Positions 55,306 to 63,944 of a stretch of DNA of 64,000 nt are shown here, in pieces. A program made the position numbers and the translations under genes. The stretch is from Campylobacter concisus (GTDB lineage: Bacteria; Campylobacterota; Campylobacteria; Campylobacterales; Campylobacteraceae), in the NCBI RefSeq assembly GCF_003048675.2, contig NZ_CP060707.1, forward strand, positions 62,001 through 126,000, given 5' to 3'. The first letter of the stretch is position 1. Every line of letters starts with the position of its first letter. The notes beneath the pieces were generated by a model. It did no database searches, was not told where the DNA came from, and worked only from the letters and a program-made list of their open reading frames with translations.

Positions 55306-55619
55306 TAAAGAAGCGAATTTAGTTTGTCAGTTAGGGCTTGTTTTGACTGCGCACCGACCATTTGCTCAACTAGCTCGCCATTTTTGAAAAATAGCAATGT
55401 TGGGATCGATCTGATGCCAAACTCAACTGCAAGATCTTGCTCTTCATCAGTATTTACCTTGCAAATTTTCGCTTTGCCCTCGAAGTCTTCAGCAAGCTCT
55501 TCGATCACTGGAGCTAGCATACGGCAAGGTCCGCACCATGGAGCCCAGAAATCTACTAGAGCAACGCCTTCTTTTGTTACATCAAAATTTTCTTTTGTGA
55601 GTTCGATGTATTTTCCCAT
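55305..55619 (-). CDS. trxA: Thioredoxin
   Basis: A 104-residue protein with the active site WAPWCGPCRM (about 25-34) and cis-Pro in IRSIPTLLFFKNGE. Standard length. The ribosome site AGGAG and a TATAAT at 55648-55653 precede it. It is the first gene of the trxA-unknown-trxB unit. Confidence 0.97.
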   Translation of the reverse strand: MGKYIELTKENFDVTKEGVALVDFWAPWCGPCRMLAPVIEELAEDFEGKAKICKVNTDEEQDLAVEFGIRSIPTLLFFKNGELVEQMVGAQSKQALTDKLNSLL

Positions 55620-55647
55620 TTGTTCTCCTTATTTTCAAGATGTGGCA

Positions 55648-55653
55648 ATTATA
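55648..55653 (-). promoter_or_regulatory. -10 box of trxA
   Basis: On the minus strand TTTTGTATAATTGCC contains TATAAT, 29 bases before the trxA ATG. Confidence 0.55.
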
Positions 55654-55692
55654 CAAAATCAAATTTAAATTTTAGATAAATAATAAATTTTA

Positions 55693-56034
55693 TTATAAAC
55701 TAATATTTTCTATTAGCTTAAAATTTTCATTTTTAATAACAAGTAGATCAAGCTGAAAGTCCCTGTTTGGCTCATTTTTCATCATATAAAAATTTATTGT
55801 TTTTAAAATTTTCATATATTTTGCCTTGTTTAGCCTATACTCCGCTTCGTATTCTCCGCTAGTTGCTTTTACTTCAATAAAATGCAAAATTTTATCGTTA
55901 CTTAGCGCGATGATGTCGATCTCGCCAAATTTAGAGTGGAAATTTCTCTCTAAAATTACAAAACCAAGCTTAAGCAAAAACTCGCACGCCCTGTCTTCTG
56001 AGCTCTTGCCAAAGAGATACTCTTTTAGCCCCAA
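55693..56034 (-). CDS. YraN-family (UPF0102) endonuclease-like protein
   Basis: A 113-residue protein of the PD-(D/E)xK type: GKSSEDRACEFLLKLGF at the start, then GEIDIIAL and HFIEVKAT, with Asp, Glu and Lys of the nuclease core. The family is widespread and linked by homology to Holliday-junction resolvases; a clear function is not established. It starts one base before the hom stop region (1-base gap), in the hom operon. Confidence 0.87.
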   Translation of the reverse strand: MGLKEYLFGKSSEDRACEFLLKLGFVILERNFHSKFGEIDIIALSNDKILHFIEVKATSGEYEAEYRLNKAKYMKILKTINFYMMKNEPNRDFQLDLLVIKNENFKLIENISL

Positions 56035-56035
56035 G

Positions 56036-57298
56036 CTACTCCTCGATCCTCATCATAAATGGCTCTTCTTTTATATACTCTTGCTCTTTTAGAAGCTCTA
56101 TCGTTCGCTTTGCATCAGCCTCTAAGCTCGTGTGCGTCGTGAAAAATAGCACGGCATACTCGCTCTCATCTTTTGGCTTTTGTAATAAGCTATCAATCGA
56201 GAGGTTGTTTTCACTCATCAAATTTGTTATCTTTGCTAGCACGCCCATTTTGTCTTCGACTTTTAGCCTAAAGTAGTATTTTGTCTTTATCCTGTCGCGA
56301 TCAAGCAGCTCTAAGGTGTTTAGCTCAAATGGCGCTTTGTATCCAAGCATAGGCGACTTGCTATCTCTTGCAATGTCGATAAGATCGCTAATTACTGCGC
56401 TCGCTGTTGCGTCGCCACCAGCTCCTGGACCATAGTACATAGTCTCGCCAACGACCTCGCCAACGACGCTGATTGCATTTGTCACACCGCTTGCCTTTGC
56501 TATCATTTTGTTTTGTGGTACAAGCGCTGGATGCACGCGTAGTTCGACCTTGCCCTCACTTTTTTTGGCGATAGCTAGAAGTTTTATTGAGTATTCGAAA
56601 TCTTTTGCGAAAAATATGTCTTCTGGCGTGATGCCTTGTATCCCCTCGATCAAGATGTCCTCTGGATCTCCGTGCACGCCGTATGCGATGCTTGCAAGGA
56701 TGAGAAGCTTGTGAGCCGTGTCAAAGCCACCCACGTCAAAAGTAGGATCAGCCTCAGCGTATCCAAGCTCTTGTGCCTTTTTAAGCGCATCTTTGAAATT
56801 TGAGCCCTCATTCATCATCGAGGTTAAGATATAGTTGCTAGTGCCATTTAGTATGCCATTTATGCTTAGGATGTGGTTGGCGCTAAGCCCCTCTCTTAAG
56901 GCTCTGATGATCGGTATGCCACCAGCTACGCTTGCTTCAAAGCCAAATGGCGTGTTTTTGGCTAAATTTTGCAAAGCATATCTATGATAAGCAAGAAGTG
57001 CCTTGTTTGCAGTGACGACCGCTTTTTTGCGCTTTAAAATTTCACTCACCACTCTAAAAGGCTCTTCAACACCGCCCATAAGCTCAACAAAAACATCGAT
57101 ATCATCGCGATTTATGACGCTATTTATATCGTCAGTCAAAGGGATGCCAGCGTCTCTTTTTTTATTTAAATTTCTAACCACACCGATGACTGGCACTATC
57201 TCTTCGCCACATCTTGCTGCGATTAGCTTTTTGTTTTTTAGTAAAATTTTTGCAACCGACTCACCAACGGTTCCAACGCCTAATATCGCTACATTCAT
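56036..57298 (-). CDS. hom: Homoserine dehydrogenase
   Basis: A 420-residue enzyme of the threonine/methionine branch. NAD(P) fold ILGVGTVGESVAKIL (5-19), the catalytic region GTSNYILTSMMNEG and GYAEADPTFDVGG, and a C-terminal ACT domain (FRLKVEDKMGVLAKITNLM) that implies feedback control. It overlaps the aminotransferase gene by 4 bases. Confidence 0.95.
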   Translation of the reverse strand: MNVAILGVGTVGESVAKILLKNKKLIAARCGEEIVPVIGVVRNLNKKRDAGIPLTDDINSVINRDDIDVFVELMGGVEEPFRVVSEILKRKKAVVTANKALLAYHRYALQNLAKNTPFGFEASVAGGIPIIRALREGLSANHILSINGILNGTSNYILTSMMNEGSNFKDALKKAQELGYAEADPTFDVGGFDTAHKLLILASIAYGVHGDPEDILIEGIQGITPEDIFFAKDFEYSIKLLAIAKKSEGKVELRVHPALVPQNKMIAKASGVTNAISVVGEVVGETMYYGPGAGGDATASAVISDLIDIARDSKSPMLGYKAPFELNTLELLDRDRIKTKYYFRLKVEDKMGVLAKITNLMSENNLSIDSLLQKPKDESEYAVLFFTTHTSLEADAKRTIELLKEQEYIKEEPFMMRIEE

Positions 57299-58503
57299 TC
57301 AAATTCTTTCAAATATTTTTTTATATTTCTTGCTGCTTGTCTTATCCTATTTTCGTTTTCGATAAGAGCTAAGCGCACATAGTCGTTTCCGCCCTCGCCA
57401 AAACCAATGCCCGGACTAACAGCAACTGAAGCCTTTGTAAGAAGCTGCTTTGAAAACTCAAGACTGCCTAAGTGGCTCACCTTTGGTGGAAGTTTCGCCC
57501 AGATAAACATGCTAGCATTTGGCTTTTTAAGCTCCCAACCAGCCTGAGTAAAGGCCTCTATCATCACATCTCTTCTTTTTTCATAAATTTGGCGTATCTC
57601 TTCAACGCAGCTTTGATCGCCGTCAAGTGCGACCGTGGCAGAGACTTGTATCGGCGTAAACATGCCGTAATCAACCCATGATTTTATCTTTTTAAGCGCA
57701 GCGCAAAGTCTCTTGTTTCCGCACATGAAGCCAACTCTCCAGCCAGCCATGTTGTAGCTTTTTGAAAGAGTGTAGCACTCGACCGCGACATCTTTTGCGC
57801 CTTCTACTTCAAAGATGCTTGGAGTTTTGTAGCCATCAAAGGTAAGATCAGCGTAGGCGATATCAGAGATGATGTAAAATCTCTCTTGCTTTGCGATGCT
57901 TACAAGGCGCTCGTAAAAGCTCTTTTGCACGGTCACGGTCGTTGGATTGTGTGGGAAATTTACGACTACATATTTTGGCTTTGGCGAGCTTGCATGTATC
58001 GTCTGGATTAAGTTTTCAAAAAATTTATTCTCATCTAGCTCAAATTTATCATTATAGTGAAGCGGCATCTTTGCGACGCTTCCGCCAGCAAATAAAAACG
58101 CTTGCGTGTGTATCGGATATGCAGGATCAGGCACGATAGCCACGTCACCTGGGTTTATCACGGCTTGAGCAAGATGCACAAAGCCCTCTTTGCTACCCAT
58201 TGTGGCTACTGCTTCAGTTTCTGGGTCTAAATTTACGCCATATTTTCTCTTATACCAGTTGCAAATGGCAAGGCGGAGCTTGTAAATTCCAGCACTGGCT
58301 GAGTAGCCGTGGGTCTTATCTTTTTGCGCGCTTTCGCATAGTTTATCAACGATGTGCTGCGGTGTTCTGCCCTCTGGGTTGCCCATAGAAAAGTCGATGA
58401 TGTCCTCGCCAGCTCTGCGTGCTGCCATTTTTATAGCATTTACTTCGGCAAAAACGTAGTTTGGCAAACGCTCAATTGTATTAAATCTTATCTCATCAAA
58501 CAC
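57295..58503 (-). CDS. alaC: AlaC-type aminotransferase (class I PLP)
   Basis: A 402-residue PLP enzyme. It resembles E. coli AlaC closely along its length: IDFSMGNPEGRTPQHIVDKL, HGYSASAGIYKLR, VPDPAYPIH, NFPHNPTTVTV, and the PLP lysine in TLSKSYNMAGWRVGF. AlaC makes alanine from pyruvate and glutamate. The family is near LL-diaminopimelate aminotransferase, so that activity is a less likely alternative. It lies between hom and a periplasmic protein gene. Confidence 0.85.
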   Translation of the reverse strand: MFDEIRFNTIERLPNYVFAEVNAIKMAARRAGEDIIDFSMGNPEGRTPQHIVDKLCESAQKDKTHGYSASAGIYKLRLAICNWYKRKYGVNLDPETEAVATMGSKEGFVHLAQAVINPGDVAIVPDPAYPIHTQAFLFAGGSVAKMPLHYNDKFELDENKFFENLIQTIHASSPKPKYVVVNFPHNPTTVTVQKSFYERLVSIAKQERFYIISDIAYADLTFDGYKTPSIFEVEGAKDVAVECYTLSKSYNMAGWRVGFMCGNKRLCAALKKIKSWVDYGMFTPIQVSATVALDGDQSCVEEIRQIYEKRRDVMIEAFTQAGWELKKPNASMFIWAKLPPKVSHLGSLEFSKQLLTKASVAVSPGIGFGEGGNDYVRLALIENENRIRQAARNIKKYLKEFE

Positions 58504-58512
58504 TGTTTGCTC

Positions 58513-59295
58513 CTATTTTATAAGCTTGATAATTATCTCGTTTTTAATGTTAGTTATGTCGTTATTATCGCTAATTAACGCATATTTTGCGTCGTTAGCT
58601 AAATTTATGGTGTAGTTAGTTTTTATCTCGTTTTCTCTTTTTAGATCGATTTGGTTTAAATTTTTATCATAAATTCTAACAAGTGGCACCCATTTGTTTG
58701 GCTCGTTTGAGATGATATTTAGGCTACTTGCGCCTGCCACGTCGACGATATAGACGCCGCCACTTTTGACAAGTGGGGTCTCTTCGTTAAAATTTACTTT
58801 TGAGGCATTTAGGCTCATATTTTTAGCGTCCAAATAAAGCGCTAAATTTCCATCAACTCTATCAAATCCCATGATCTTAAAGCTGCTTTTACTAAGCGTG
58901 AAATTTAGCAAATTTGGATCTATGCCACCACTTTTTAGAGCTAAAATCCCATAAGAAATTTCATTGCCATTTTTTAGAGAATTTACCCTTGCCACGCTTA
59001 TGTTTGCATCTTCAAGAGCTAAATTTATCGATTTTACAAATAGTGCTGAGGGGGCTTTTTGCGTGCTTATAAATTTTAAATTTAAGCTATTTGAGCTAAA
59101 AGAGAGAGCATCGTAGTTTGAGCTTTGCTTTAGCCTTGAGACCAGCTCGCCGACGTTTAGCGAGCCGTTGGTGTCTAAATTTTCTAAAGAAATTTGCAGA
59201 TCTTTTCCGCTACTTAGTGCGTTTGCACTGCTATTTAGATCAAAAGCGTATGAAAAAACGCTAAAAAGAAGAAATATGGCTAGTTTTTTTACCAA
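58513..59295 (-). CDS. Periplasmic protein of unknown function
   Basis: A 260-residue protein with signal MVKKLAIFLLFSVFSYA. The rest is beta-rich with repeated short hydrophobic strands. I recognise no domain. It starts within the end of the RodZ-like gene (7-base overlap), an arrangement I recall from C. jejuni Cj0151c/Cj0152c, so it may act in the same cell-envelope process. Confidence 0.7.
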   Translation of the reverse strand: MVKKLAIFLLFSVFSYAFDLNSSANALSSGKDLQISLENLDTNGSLNVGELVSRLKQSSNYDALSFSSNSLNLKFISTQKAPSALFVKSINLALEDANISVARVNSLKNGNEISYGILALKSGGIDPNLLNFTLSKSSFKIMGFDRVDGNLALYLDAKNMSLNASKVNFNEETPLVKSGGVYIVDVAGASSLNIISNEPNKWVPLVRIYDKNLNQIDLKRENEIKTNYTINLANDAKYALISDNNDITNIKNEIIIKLIK

Positions 59296-60230
59296 GATTT
59301 GCCCTTATTCATCTCGACAAACTCGTCATAAGTTAAAAATTTCATATCGCCATTTTCTACTAAAAATCTAGCTGGACGGCTTGGGTTATATTTTGTTACT
59401 TTATCGCCTATCTTAAGCTCGATGTTGCCATTTCCGCAAACGACTAGCTGTCTTTGGTCTAAATTTATATTGACACTTTTGCTTGTATCGCTTGATGTTT
59501 TTTGGCCATTTTCAAGGTTGATGATACCTATCCAAACGCGTTGTTTTGGTGTGATGACAGCCTCATTTAGCGGCTTTGTCGCGTTTTGCTCTACTTTTGG
59601 AGCTGGCTGGGCTGTCATGCTAGGCTTTAGGGCATTTTGATCAACGCTAGCAGGACTTACAGTCACGTTTTGCTCAGCTGGAGCTGAAATTTTCACGCTT
59701 GAAGCGTTTGCATCGATCTTTGGAGTGTTTTGAGAGATCGTTACGTTTGTGTCGATGATGTTTTTCTTAACTTCATTTACGATGCTTGATTGCGAGTAGG
59801 TCACGCTTGTGTTGTCTTCATTTAAGCTTGCTATGAAATTTTGGACGTATTTATAAGCGTCAAAGTAGTAAGCGCCGCCAGCGATGATAGCTAAAATGAT
59901 GATCCAGAAGAAAAATCCAGCCCCGCCACCGCTACTTTGCCTTTGGATCGAGACATCTTCAGGTGTGTATGATGAAATTTTTGGGCTAACTTTTGTTTTT
60001 TTGCTCTCATCAGGCATGTTTTCTTGCATAAATGCGTCGTATTCGGCTAGAAGTTCGCTAAGATCGACGCCATACTCACGCTGTAAAATTTTGGCGTAGC
60101 CTCTGATGTTTAAGCGTGATAATTTTTCAAAATTTTTGTCAAAAATGTATTGTAAAAATGTCGGTTCAATGTGCGTCTTACGCGAAATTTCCTTTATGCC
60201 TATCTCTTTTAAATTTTCTAATTCATTCAT
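59289..60230 (-). CDS. RodZ-like membrane protein with cytoplasmic helix-turn-helix
   Basis: A 313-residue protein. The N-terminal 65 residues look like an Xre-type HTH (GIKEISRKTHIEPTFLQYI). One membrane helix is at about 109-125 (GFFFWIIILAIIAGGAYY), followed by a low-complexity Asn/Ala/Pro linker and a C-terminal periplasmic beta domain (about 230-300). This HTH-TM-DUF4115 layout is that of RodZ, a cell-shape factor linked to MreB. It overlaps rlmB by 8 bases. Confidence 0.75.
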   Translation of the reverse strand: MNELENLKEIGIKEISRKTHIEPTFLQYIFDKNFEKLSRLNIRGYAKILQREYGVDLSELLAEYDAFMQENMPDESKKTKVSPKISSYTPEDVSIQRQSSGGGAGFFFWIIILAIIAGGAYYFDAYKYVQNFIASLNEDNTSVTYSQSSIVNEVKKNIIDTNVTISQNTPKIDANASSVKISAPAEQNVTVSPASVDQNALKPSMTAQPAPKVEQNATKPLNEAVITPKQRVWIGIINLENGQKTSSDTSKSVNINLDQRQLVVCGNGNIELKIGDKVTKYNPSRPARFLVENGDMKFLTYDEFVEMNKGKSW

Positions 60231-60903
60231 CTATCATCCTATCACAAATTATCGCAAAAGCTGCACTTACATTTAGGGAGTCCCAGCCATCTTTTAGCTT
60301 GATACCGACGCACTCATCGCACTTTGCTAGAGCTTTTTGCGGTATGCCTTCACCCTCTGAGCCCATCACCAAAGCCCTCTTGCCAGCAAATTTCATCTCT
60401 TTTATATTTTTGCCGTTGCTCGCCGTAGCATAGAGCCTGAAACCACACTGTTTTAGCTCATTTAGCAGGCTAAGTCCGTCTTCAAAAATGGCTATTGGTA
60501 TCTCGTAAGCAGCACCGCTACTTGACCTTAAAACGCCTTGCATATTTACACTTTTTGTAACGACAACTAGCCCTTCGCAGCCTAGAGCATAGGCACTTCT
60601 AGCGATGGCACCGATGTTTCCGACGTCACTTATGCCGTAAAGCACGGCGATGAAATTTAGCTTTTTTAGCTCGCTAAAGTCTGAAAACTCAAACTCGCTA
60701 ACGCTTGCTAAGAAGCCTTGATGGTTGCCGCCATGCGCCATAGATTGAGCTTTTTGATTATCCACGCGGATGATCTTCTTGCCTGTGCCACAAATTTTTG
60801 AGAAGAGTTTTTTATCACACTCTTTTGAGAGATAGATCTCTTCTAGGATCTGTGGGCGCTTGTTCAAAATATGTAAAAATAGCTGTTTTCCGTATATTAT
60901 CAT
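60223..60903 (-). CDS. rlmB: TrmH-family (RlmB-type) rRNA 2'-O-methyltransferase
   Basis: A 226-residue SPOUT enzyme. The three family motifs are clear: DVGNIGAIARSAYALG, ALVMGSEGEGI and WDSLNVSAAFAI, which form the trefoil knot that binds SAM. Most members of this size methylate 23S rRNA G2251; the exact target is inferred from length. It starts 100 bases after the rsmI stop. Confidence 0.85.
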   Translation of the reverse strand: MIIYGKQLFLHILNKRPQILEEIYLSKECDKKLFSKICGTGKKIIRVDNQKAQSMAHGGNHQGFLASVSEFEFSDFSELKKLNFIAVLYGISDVGNIGAIARSAYALGCEGLVVVTKSVNMQGVLRSSSGAAYEIPIAIFEDGLSLLNELKQCGFRLYATASNGKNIKEMKFAGKRALVMGSEGEGIPQKALAKCDECVGIKLKDGWDSLNVSAAFAIICDRMIDE

Positions 60904-61003
60904 GGTTGCTTATGGTAGCTAAAGTCAAGTAAAATTTAACTTATTTTGCTTCTAAATTTGAGTGAATTTTTGAAACTTTGTGGGTAAATTTGAGCTTTTA
61001 AAT

Positions 61004-61819
61004 TTATGCTTTTATGAGCTGGTCGTATATCTTTTTGACATCTTCACCAGTTATTTTGCTAAGCAGTTTTGCCTTTGCCTTTGGGGCTATATCAAGAGAG
61101 ATGATCTCATCTTTTGTGATGTTTTGAGTGGCTATGTTAGCACTTTTTGAGACGACAACTGCCCACTCGCCATTTAAATTTGCTTTTTCTAAAATTTGGA
61201 ATAAATTTTTGGCTGTGCCCTTAAATTTAGTCTCAAATTTTTTGGTGGCCTCTTTTATGGCAAAAATTTCTCTCTCTGGTTCTAAATTTGCGATGCTTTG
61301 CACTAAGCTTAATATGCGTTTTGGGCTTTCATAGATCACGGCTGGATAGGCTAAATTTAAAGCATTTTGTATAGCTAAAGCCCTCTCTCTACCGGTATTT
61401 GGTAAAAAGCCTAAAAAAACAAACTCTTTATCGCAAAGTCCGCTTGCAACCACGCTTAAAAGTGCAGCGTTTGCTCCGCTTAAAATTTCGTATTTGATAT
61501 CATTTTTTTGAGCATATCTTACTAGGCTAACGCCTGGGTCACTTATGCCTGGCATGCCAGCGTCGCTCATATAAGCTATATTTTTGCTCAAAATTTCATC
61601 ACTTAAATTTGCAAAAAATTCATCTTCGTTGTGGGTGTGAAGCGGGATAAAATTTGAGATGTTTATATTTGCGTCAAAGCGTTCGTTTAGTAGATTTACA
61701 AGGCTTTTGCAAACTCTTGTATCTTCGCAGATAGCTATCTCGCATTCACGCAAAATTTTGATCGCACGAAGCGAGATATCTTCTAAATTTCCTATTGGAG
61801 TAGGAACAAAGTAGAGCAA
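61004..61819 (-). CDS. rsmI: 16S rRNA (cytidine-1402-2'-O)-methyltransferase RsmI
   Basis: A 271-residue enzyme of the tetrapyrrole-methylase fold. It begins LYFVPTPIGNLEDISLRAIK and has CEDTRVCKSL, HTHNEDEF and MSDAGMPGISDPG, all characteristic of RsmI. It follows rpmE by 3 bases, forming a ribosome-related group with rpmE and rsmE. Confidence 0.94.
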   Translation of the reverse strand: MLYFVPTPIGNLEDISLRAIKILRECEIAICEDTRVCKSLVNLLNERFDANINISNFIPLHTHNEDEFFANLSDEILSKNIAYMSDAGMPGISDPGVSLVRYAQKNDIKYEILSGANAALLSVVASGLCDKEFVFLGFLPNTGRERALAIQNALNLAYPAVIYESPKRILSLVQSIANLEPEREIFAIKEATKKFETKFKGTAKNLFQILEKANLNGEWAVVVSKSANIATQNITKDEIISLDIAPKAKAKLLSKITGEDVKKIYDQLIKA

Positions 61820-61822
61820 GGC

Positions 61823-62026
61823 TTATTTTTGAGCGTATTTTTTCTTAAATTTCTCAACACGGCCAGCGCTATCAACTATTTTTTCGCTGCCTGTGAAAAA
61901 TGGGTGGCACTTGTCGCAAATGTCAATTCTGATTTCGCTTTTGTTTGACTTTGTCTTAAAAGTGTTGCCACACGCGCAAGTTACGGTGCAATCTACATAC
62001 TCTGGATGGATCTCTTTTTTCATCAT
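61823..62026 (-). CDS. rpmE: Ribosomal protein L31 (bL31)
   Basis: A 67-residue protein with four zinc-binding Cys positions: [11 protein letters not shown] and CDKCHPF, so it is the zinc-containing (C+) form. This form is the target of Zur in some bacteria; no zinc-free paralogue is in the window. A TATAAT at 62072-62077 and an AAAGGAAAG site precede it. Confidence 0.95.
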   Translation of the reverse strand: MMKKEIHPEYVDCTVTCACGNTFKTKSNKSEIRIDICDKCHPFFTGSEKIVDSAGRVEKFKKKYAQK

Positions 62027-62071
62027 CTTTCCTTTATTATTTTGGGCTATTTGTTACCTTAAAAGTTGCTG

Positions 62072-62077
62072 ATTATA
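62072..62077 (-). promoter_or_regulatory. -10 box of rpmE
   Basis: On the minus strand TTTATATAATCAGC contains TATAAT, 46 bases before the start codon. Confidence 0.55.
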
Positions 62078-62104
62078 TAAAAACTAATCTAAAAATCAAA
62101 TAAA

Positions 62105-62761
62105 TCAGGCAAGAAATTTTGCCGCTACAGATATGACTGCGGTCTGTGATCTTAAGATATTTTTTGTATTTAGGCCGTAGATATTTTTAAATTTAGCCGT
62201 CTCATCCTCGCTAAATCCGCCCTCTGGACCGATTATTAAAATTTCATCATATCTTTTTTCATTTAAATTTTTACCGCCAAAATTTATGGCTGAGACATTT
62301 TTATAAACGCTCATTAGCTCGTCTAAATTTTTATAAATTTCAAACTCCATTAGCGATGTTCTCCCGCACTGCTCGCATGAAAGTGCGTTTATGTAGTTTA
62401 GCTTTTCAAGGTCGATCTTGAAATTTGCCTGAGAAAATTTAGTGTAGACAAAGGCGATCTTGCCAACGCCAAGCTCATTTAAAAATGGTAGAGCCTTTTC
62501 GATCGTCTTTGGATCAACGACCGCCCAAGCGATGGTAAAGTCAAATTTATGCTCGCAGTTTAGGCTGGCAAAGACAAGGCTTAAATTTGCACTTCTGCGC
62601 TCTATCTCATCAACCTCATAGATGTACTCTTTGCCATCGTATAAATTTCTAACGCTTACGCGCTCTCCTGCTTCAACCCTTCTAGCTTTTAGGTGTAAAA
62701 ATGCCTCATTTACTATTTTTAGGCGCTCTTCGCCAGCATTTTTATCATATAAAAATTTCAT
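62105..62761 (-). CDS. rsmE: 16S rRNA (uracil-1498-N3)-methyltransferase RsmE
   Basis: A 218-residue SPOUT enzyme with an N-terminal PUA-like part. The SAM knot motif ILIIGPEGGFSEDE and the closing LRSQTAVISVAAKF are diagnostic. It starts just after the membrane-protein gene upstream (no gap). Confidence 0.93.
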   Translation of the reverse strand: MKFLYDKNAGEERLKIVNEAFLHLKARRVEAGERVSVRNLYDGKEYIYEVDEIERRSANLSLVFASLNCEHKFDFTIAWAVVDPKTIEKALPFLNELGVGKIAFVYTKFSQANFKIDLEKLNYINALSCEQCGRTSLMEFEIYKNLDELMSVYKNVSAINFGGKNLNEKRYDEILIIGPEGGFSEDETAKFKNIYGLNTKNILRSQTAVISVAAKFLA

Positions 62762-63163
62762 CTAAATCCCTGCAATAACAATCAAAATAATCTCACAAAT
62801 GCCTTTAATAAGGGCAAATTTTTTAAATTTCTCTAGCTCGCCAGCAACGGCGTATCTTTTTAGCCTTTTATATCCAACTGCGCTAAGTGCGATCAAAGCT
62901 ATCAAAACAAGAAGCATTTTTATGGCGTTAAATTTTAGCTCATAGCTATAATATGCCCACAAAATAAGCCCAGTTAGCACCAAAAAGCTAAGTAGCATAT
63001 GATAAATAGGCAAAAAATACCTTATGCGAAGCACGTAGTTTTTAGTCCTCACTCCAAACTGAGTAAGCGCTAGATAAAGCACCGCTAAAGCAAGTAGCGC
63101 ATAAAAAAATGTCACGTGAAATGGCAAAGTGTAGGCAAAAAGCGAGGCTAAATGTTCGTTCAT
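62762..63163 (-). CDS. Conserved four-helix membrane protein
   Basis: A 133-residue protein with four hydrophobic helices (TFFYALLALAVLYLAL, YHMLLSFLVLTGLILWAYY, MLLVLIALIALSAVG, GICEIILIVIAGI) and short basic loops. I recall a comparable gene at this site in C. jejuni (Cj0157c). The function is unknown. It overlaps the small lipoprotein gene by 4 bases. Confidence 0.75.
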   Translation of the reverse strand: MNEHLASLFAYTLPFHVTFFYALLALAVLYLALTQFGVRTKNYVLRIRYFLPIYHMLLSFLVLTGLILWAYYSYELKFNAIKMLLVLIALIALSAVGYKRLKRYAVAGELEKFKKFALIKGICEIILIVIAGI

Positions 63164-63363
63164 TTCTTCTCTTTAGGAGGCTCGTTTTCCTCGACTACTG
63201 GCTCAGGTGGGAGCTGCTCGTCGATAGTTACGTTCGCATCAGGCTGAGCTATCGTAACATCACTGGGGACTGGCTCACTAACGTCACTTTTGGCTTCTTC
63301 TTTATCTCCACATCCCAAAAATACGCCAGCTATAAGCAAAAAAGAGGTTATAAATTTTTTCAT
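63160..63363 (-). CDS. Small acidic lipoprotein
   Basis: A 67-residue protein with signal MKKFITSFLLIAGVFLGC, lipidated at Cys18. The mature part is Glu/Pro/Val-rich without folded-domain features, ending in PPKEKK. It begins at the last base of queD, so it is coupled to it. The function is unknown. Confidence 0.7.
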   Translation of the reverse strand: MKKFITSFLLIAGVFLGCGDKEEAKSDVSEPVPSDVTIAQPDANVTIDEQLPPEPVVEENEPPKEKK

Positions 63364-63944
63364 TAAACGTCCTTTGGATTTTCTATTTTTATCTTATTTA
63401 TCATCTTTTCAAGCAAATTTTTATCTTCCCACTCGTCCATAACCGCCTCAGAAAATTTGATATCACTAAGCCTTATCTCGCCCATTTGTGGGTTTATCGC
63501 GTCCTCTTTGAAACACTGCGCATAGCCAGTGTCGGTCTCGTGCACGATGACGCTGTAAAGCTTCACCTCGCGCTCGCCGTTGTTCATCACGCTAAGCTCA
63601 AGCAGCCTCTCGATCATTACAAAAAATATACGGCAAAACTGCTCTGCACTGGGATTTAGCGGGATCTCGATCCACCTTGCAGAGTGCTTTTTAAGGTCGT
63701 TTTTGTATTCGTCGCTATCGCCTGAATATATGGTCGTGGCGTGGTCAAAGCTATCGATGATCGTTTTTATGTTTTGCTTCATCAGCCCAAAGTCATAGAC
63801 CATGCCAGCGTTGTCTAAGAAATTTGAGCTAAGTAAAATTTCAGCCACGTAGCTGTGGCCGTGGATGCTCGTCCTGCAGCGCTTTGAGCTACAAAACCTC
63901 ACGATATGCGCATTTTCAAATCTAAAAAGTTTTCTAATAATCAT
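63363..63944 (-). CDS. queD: 6-carboxytetrahydropterin synthase QueD
   Basis: A 193-residue enzyme of queuosine synthesis. I start at the ATG at 63944, which overlaps the queE stop (TGATG); an upstream in-frame start at 63968 lies inside queE. Zinc ligands are in ENAHIVRF and SIHGHSYV; the Cys in SSKRC and the Asp-His pair in FDHATT are active-site candidates. It uses dihydroneopterin triphosphate from FolE, encoded at 15.6 kb. Confidence 0.9.
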   Translation of the reverse strand: MIIRKLFRFENAHIVRFCSSKRCRTSIHGHSYVAEILLSSNFLDNAGMVYDFGLMKQNIKTIIDSFDHATTIYSGDSDEYKNDLKKHSARWIEIPLNPSAEQFCRIFFVMIERLLELSVMNNGEREVKLYSVIVHETDTGYAQCFKEDAINPQMGEIRLSDIKFSEAVMDEWEDKNLLEKMINKIKIENPKDV

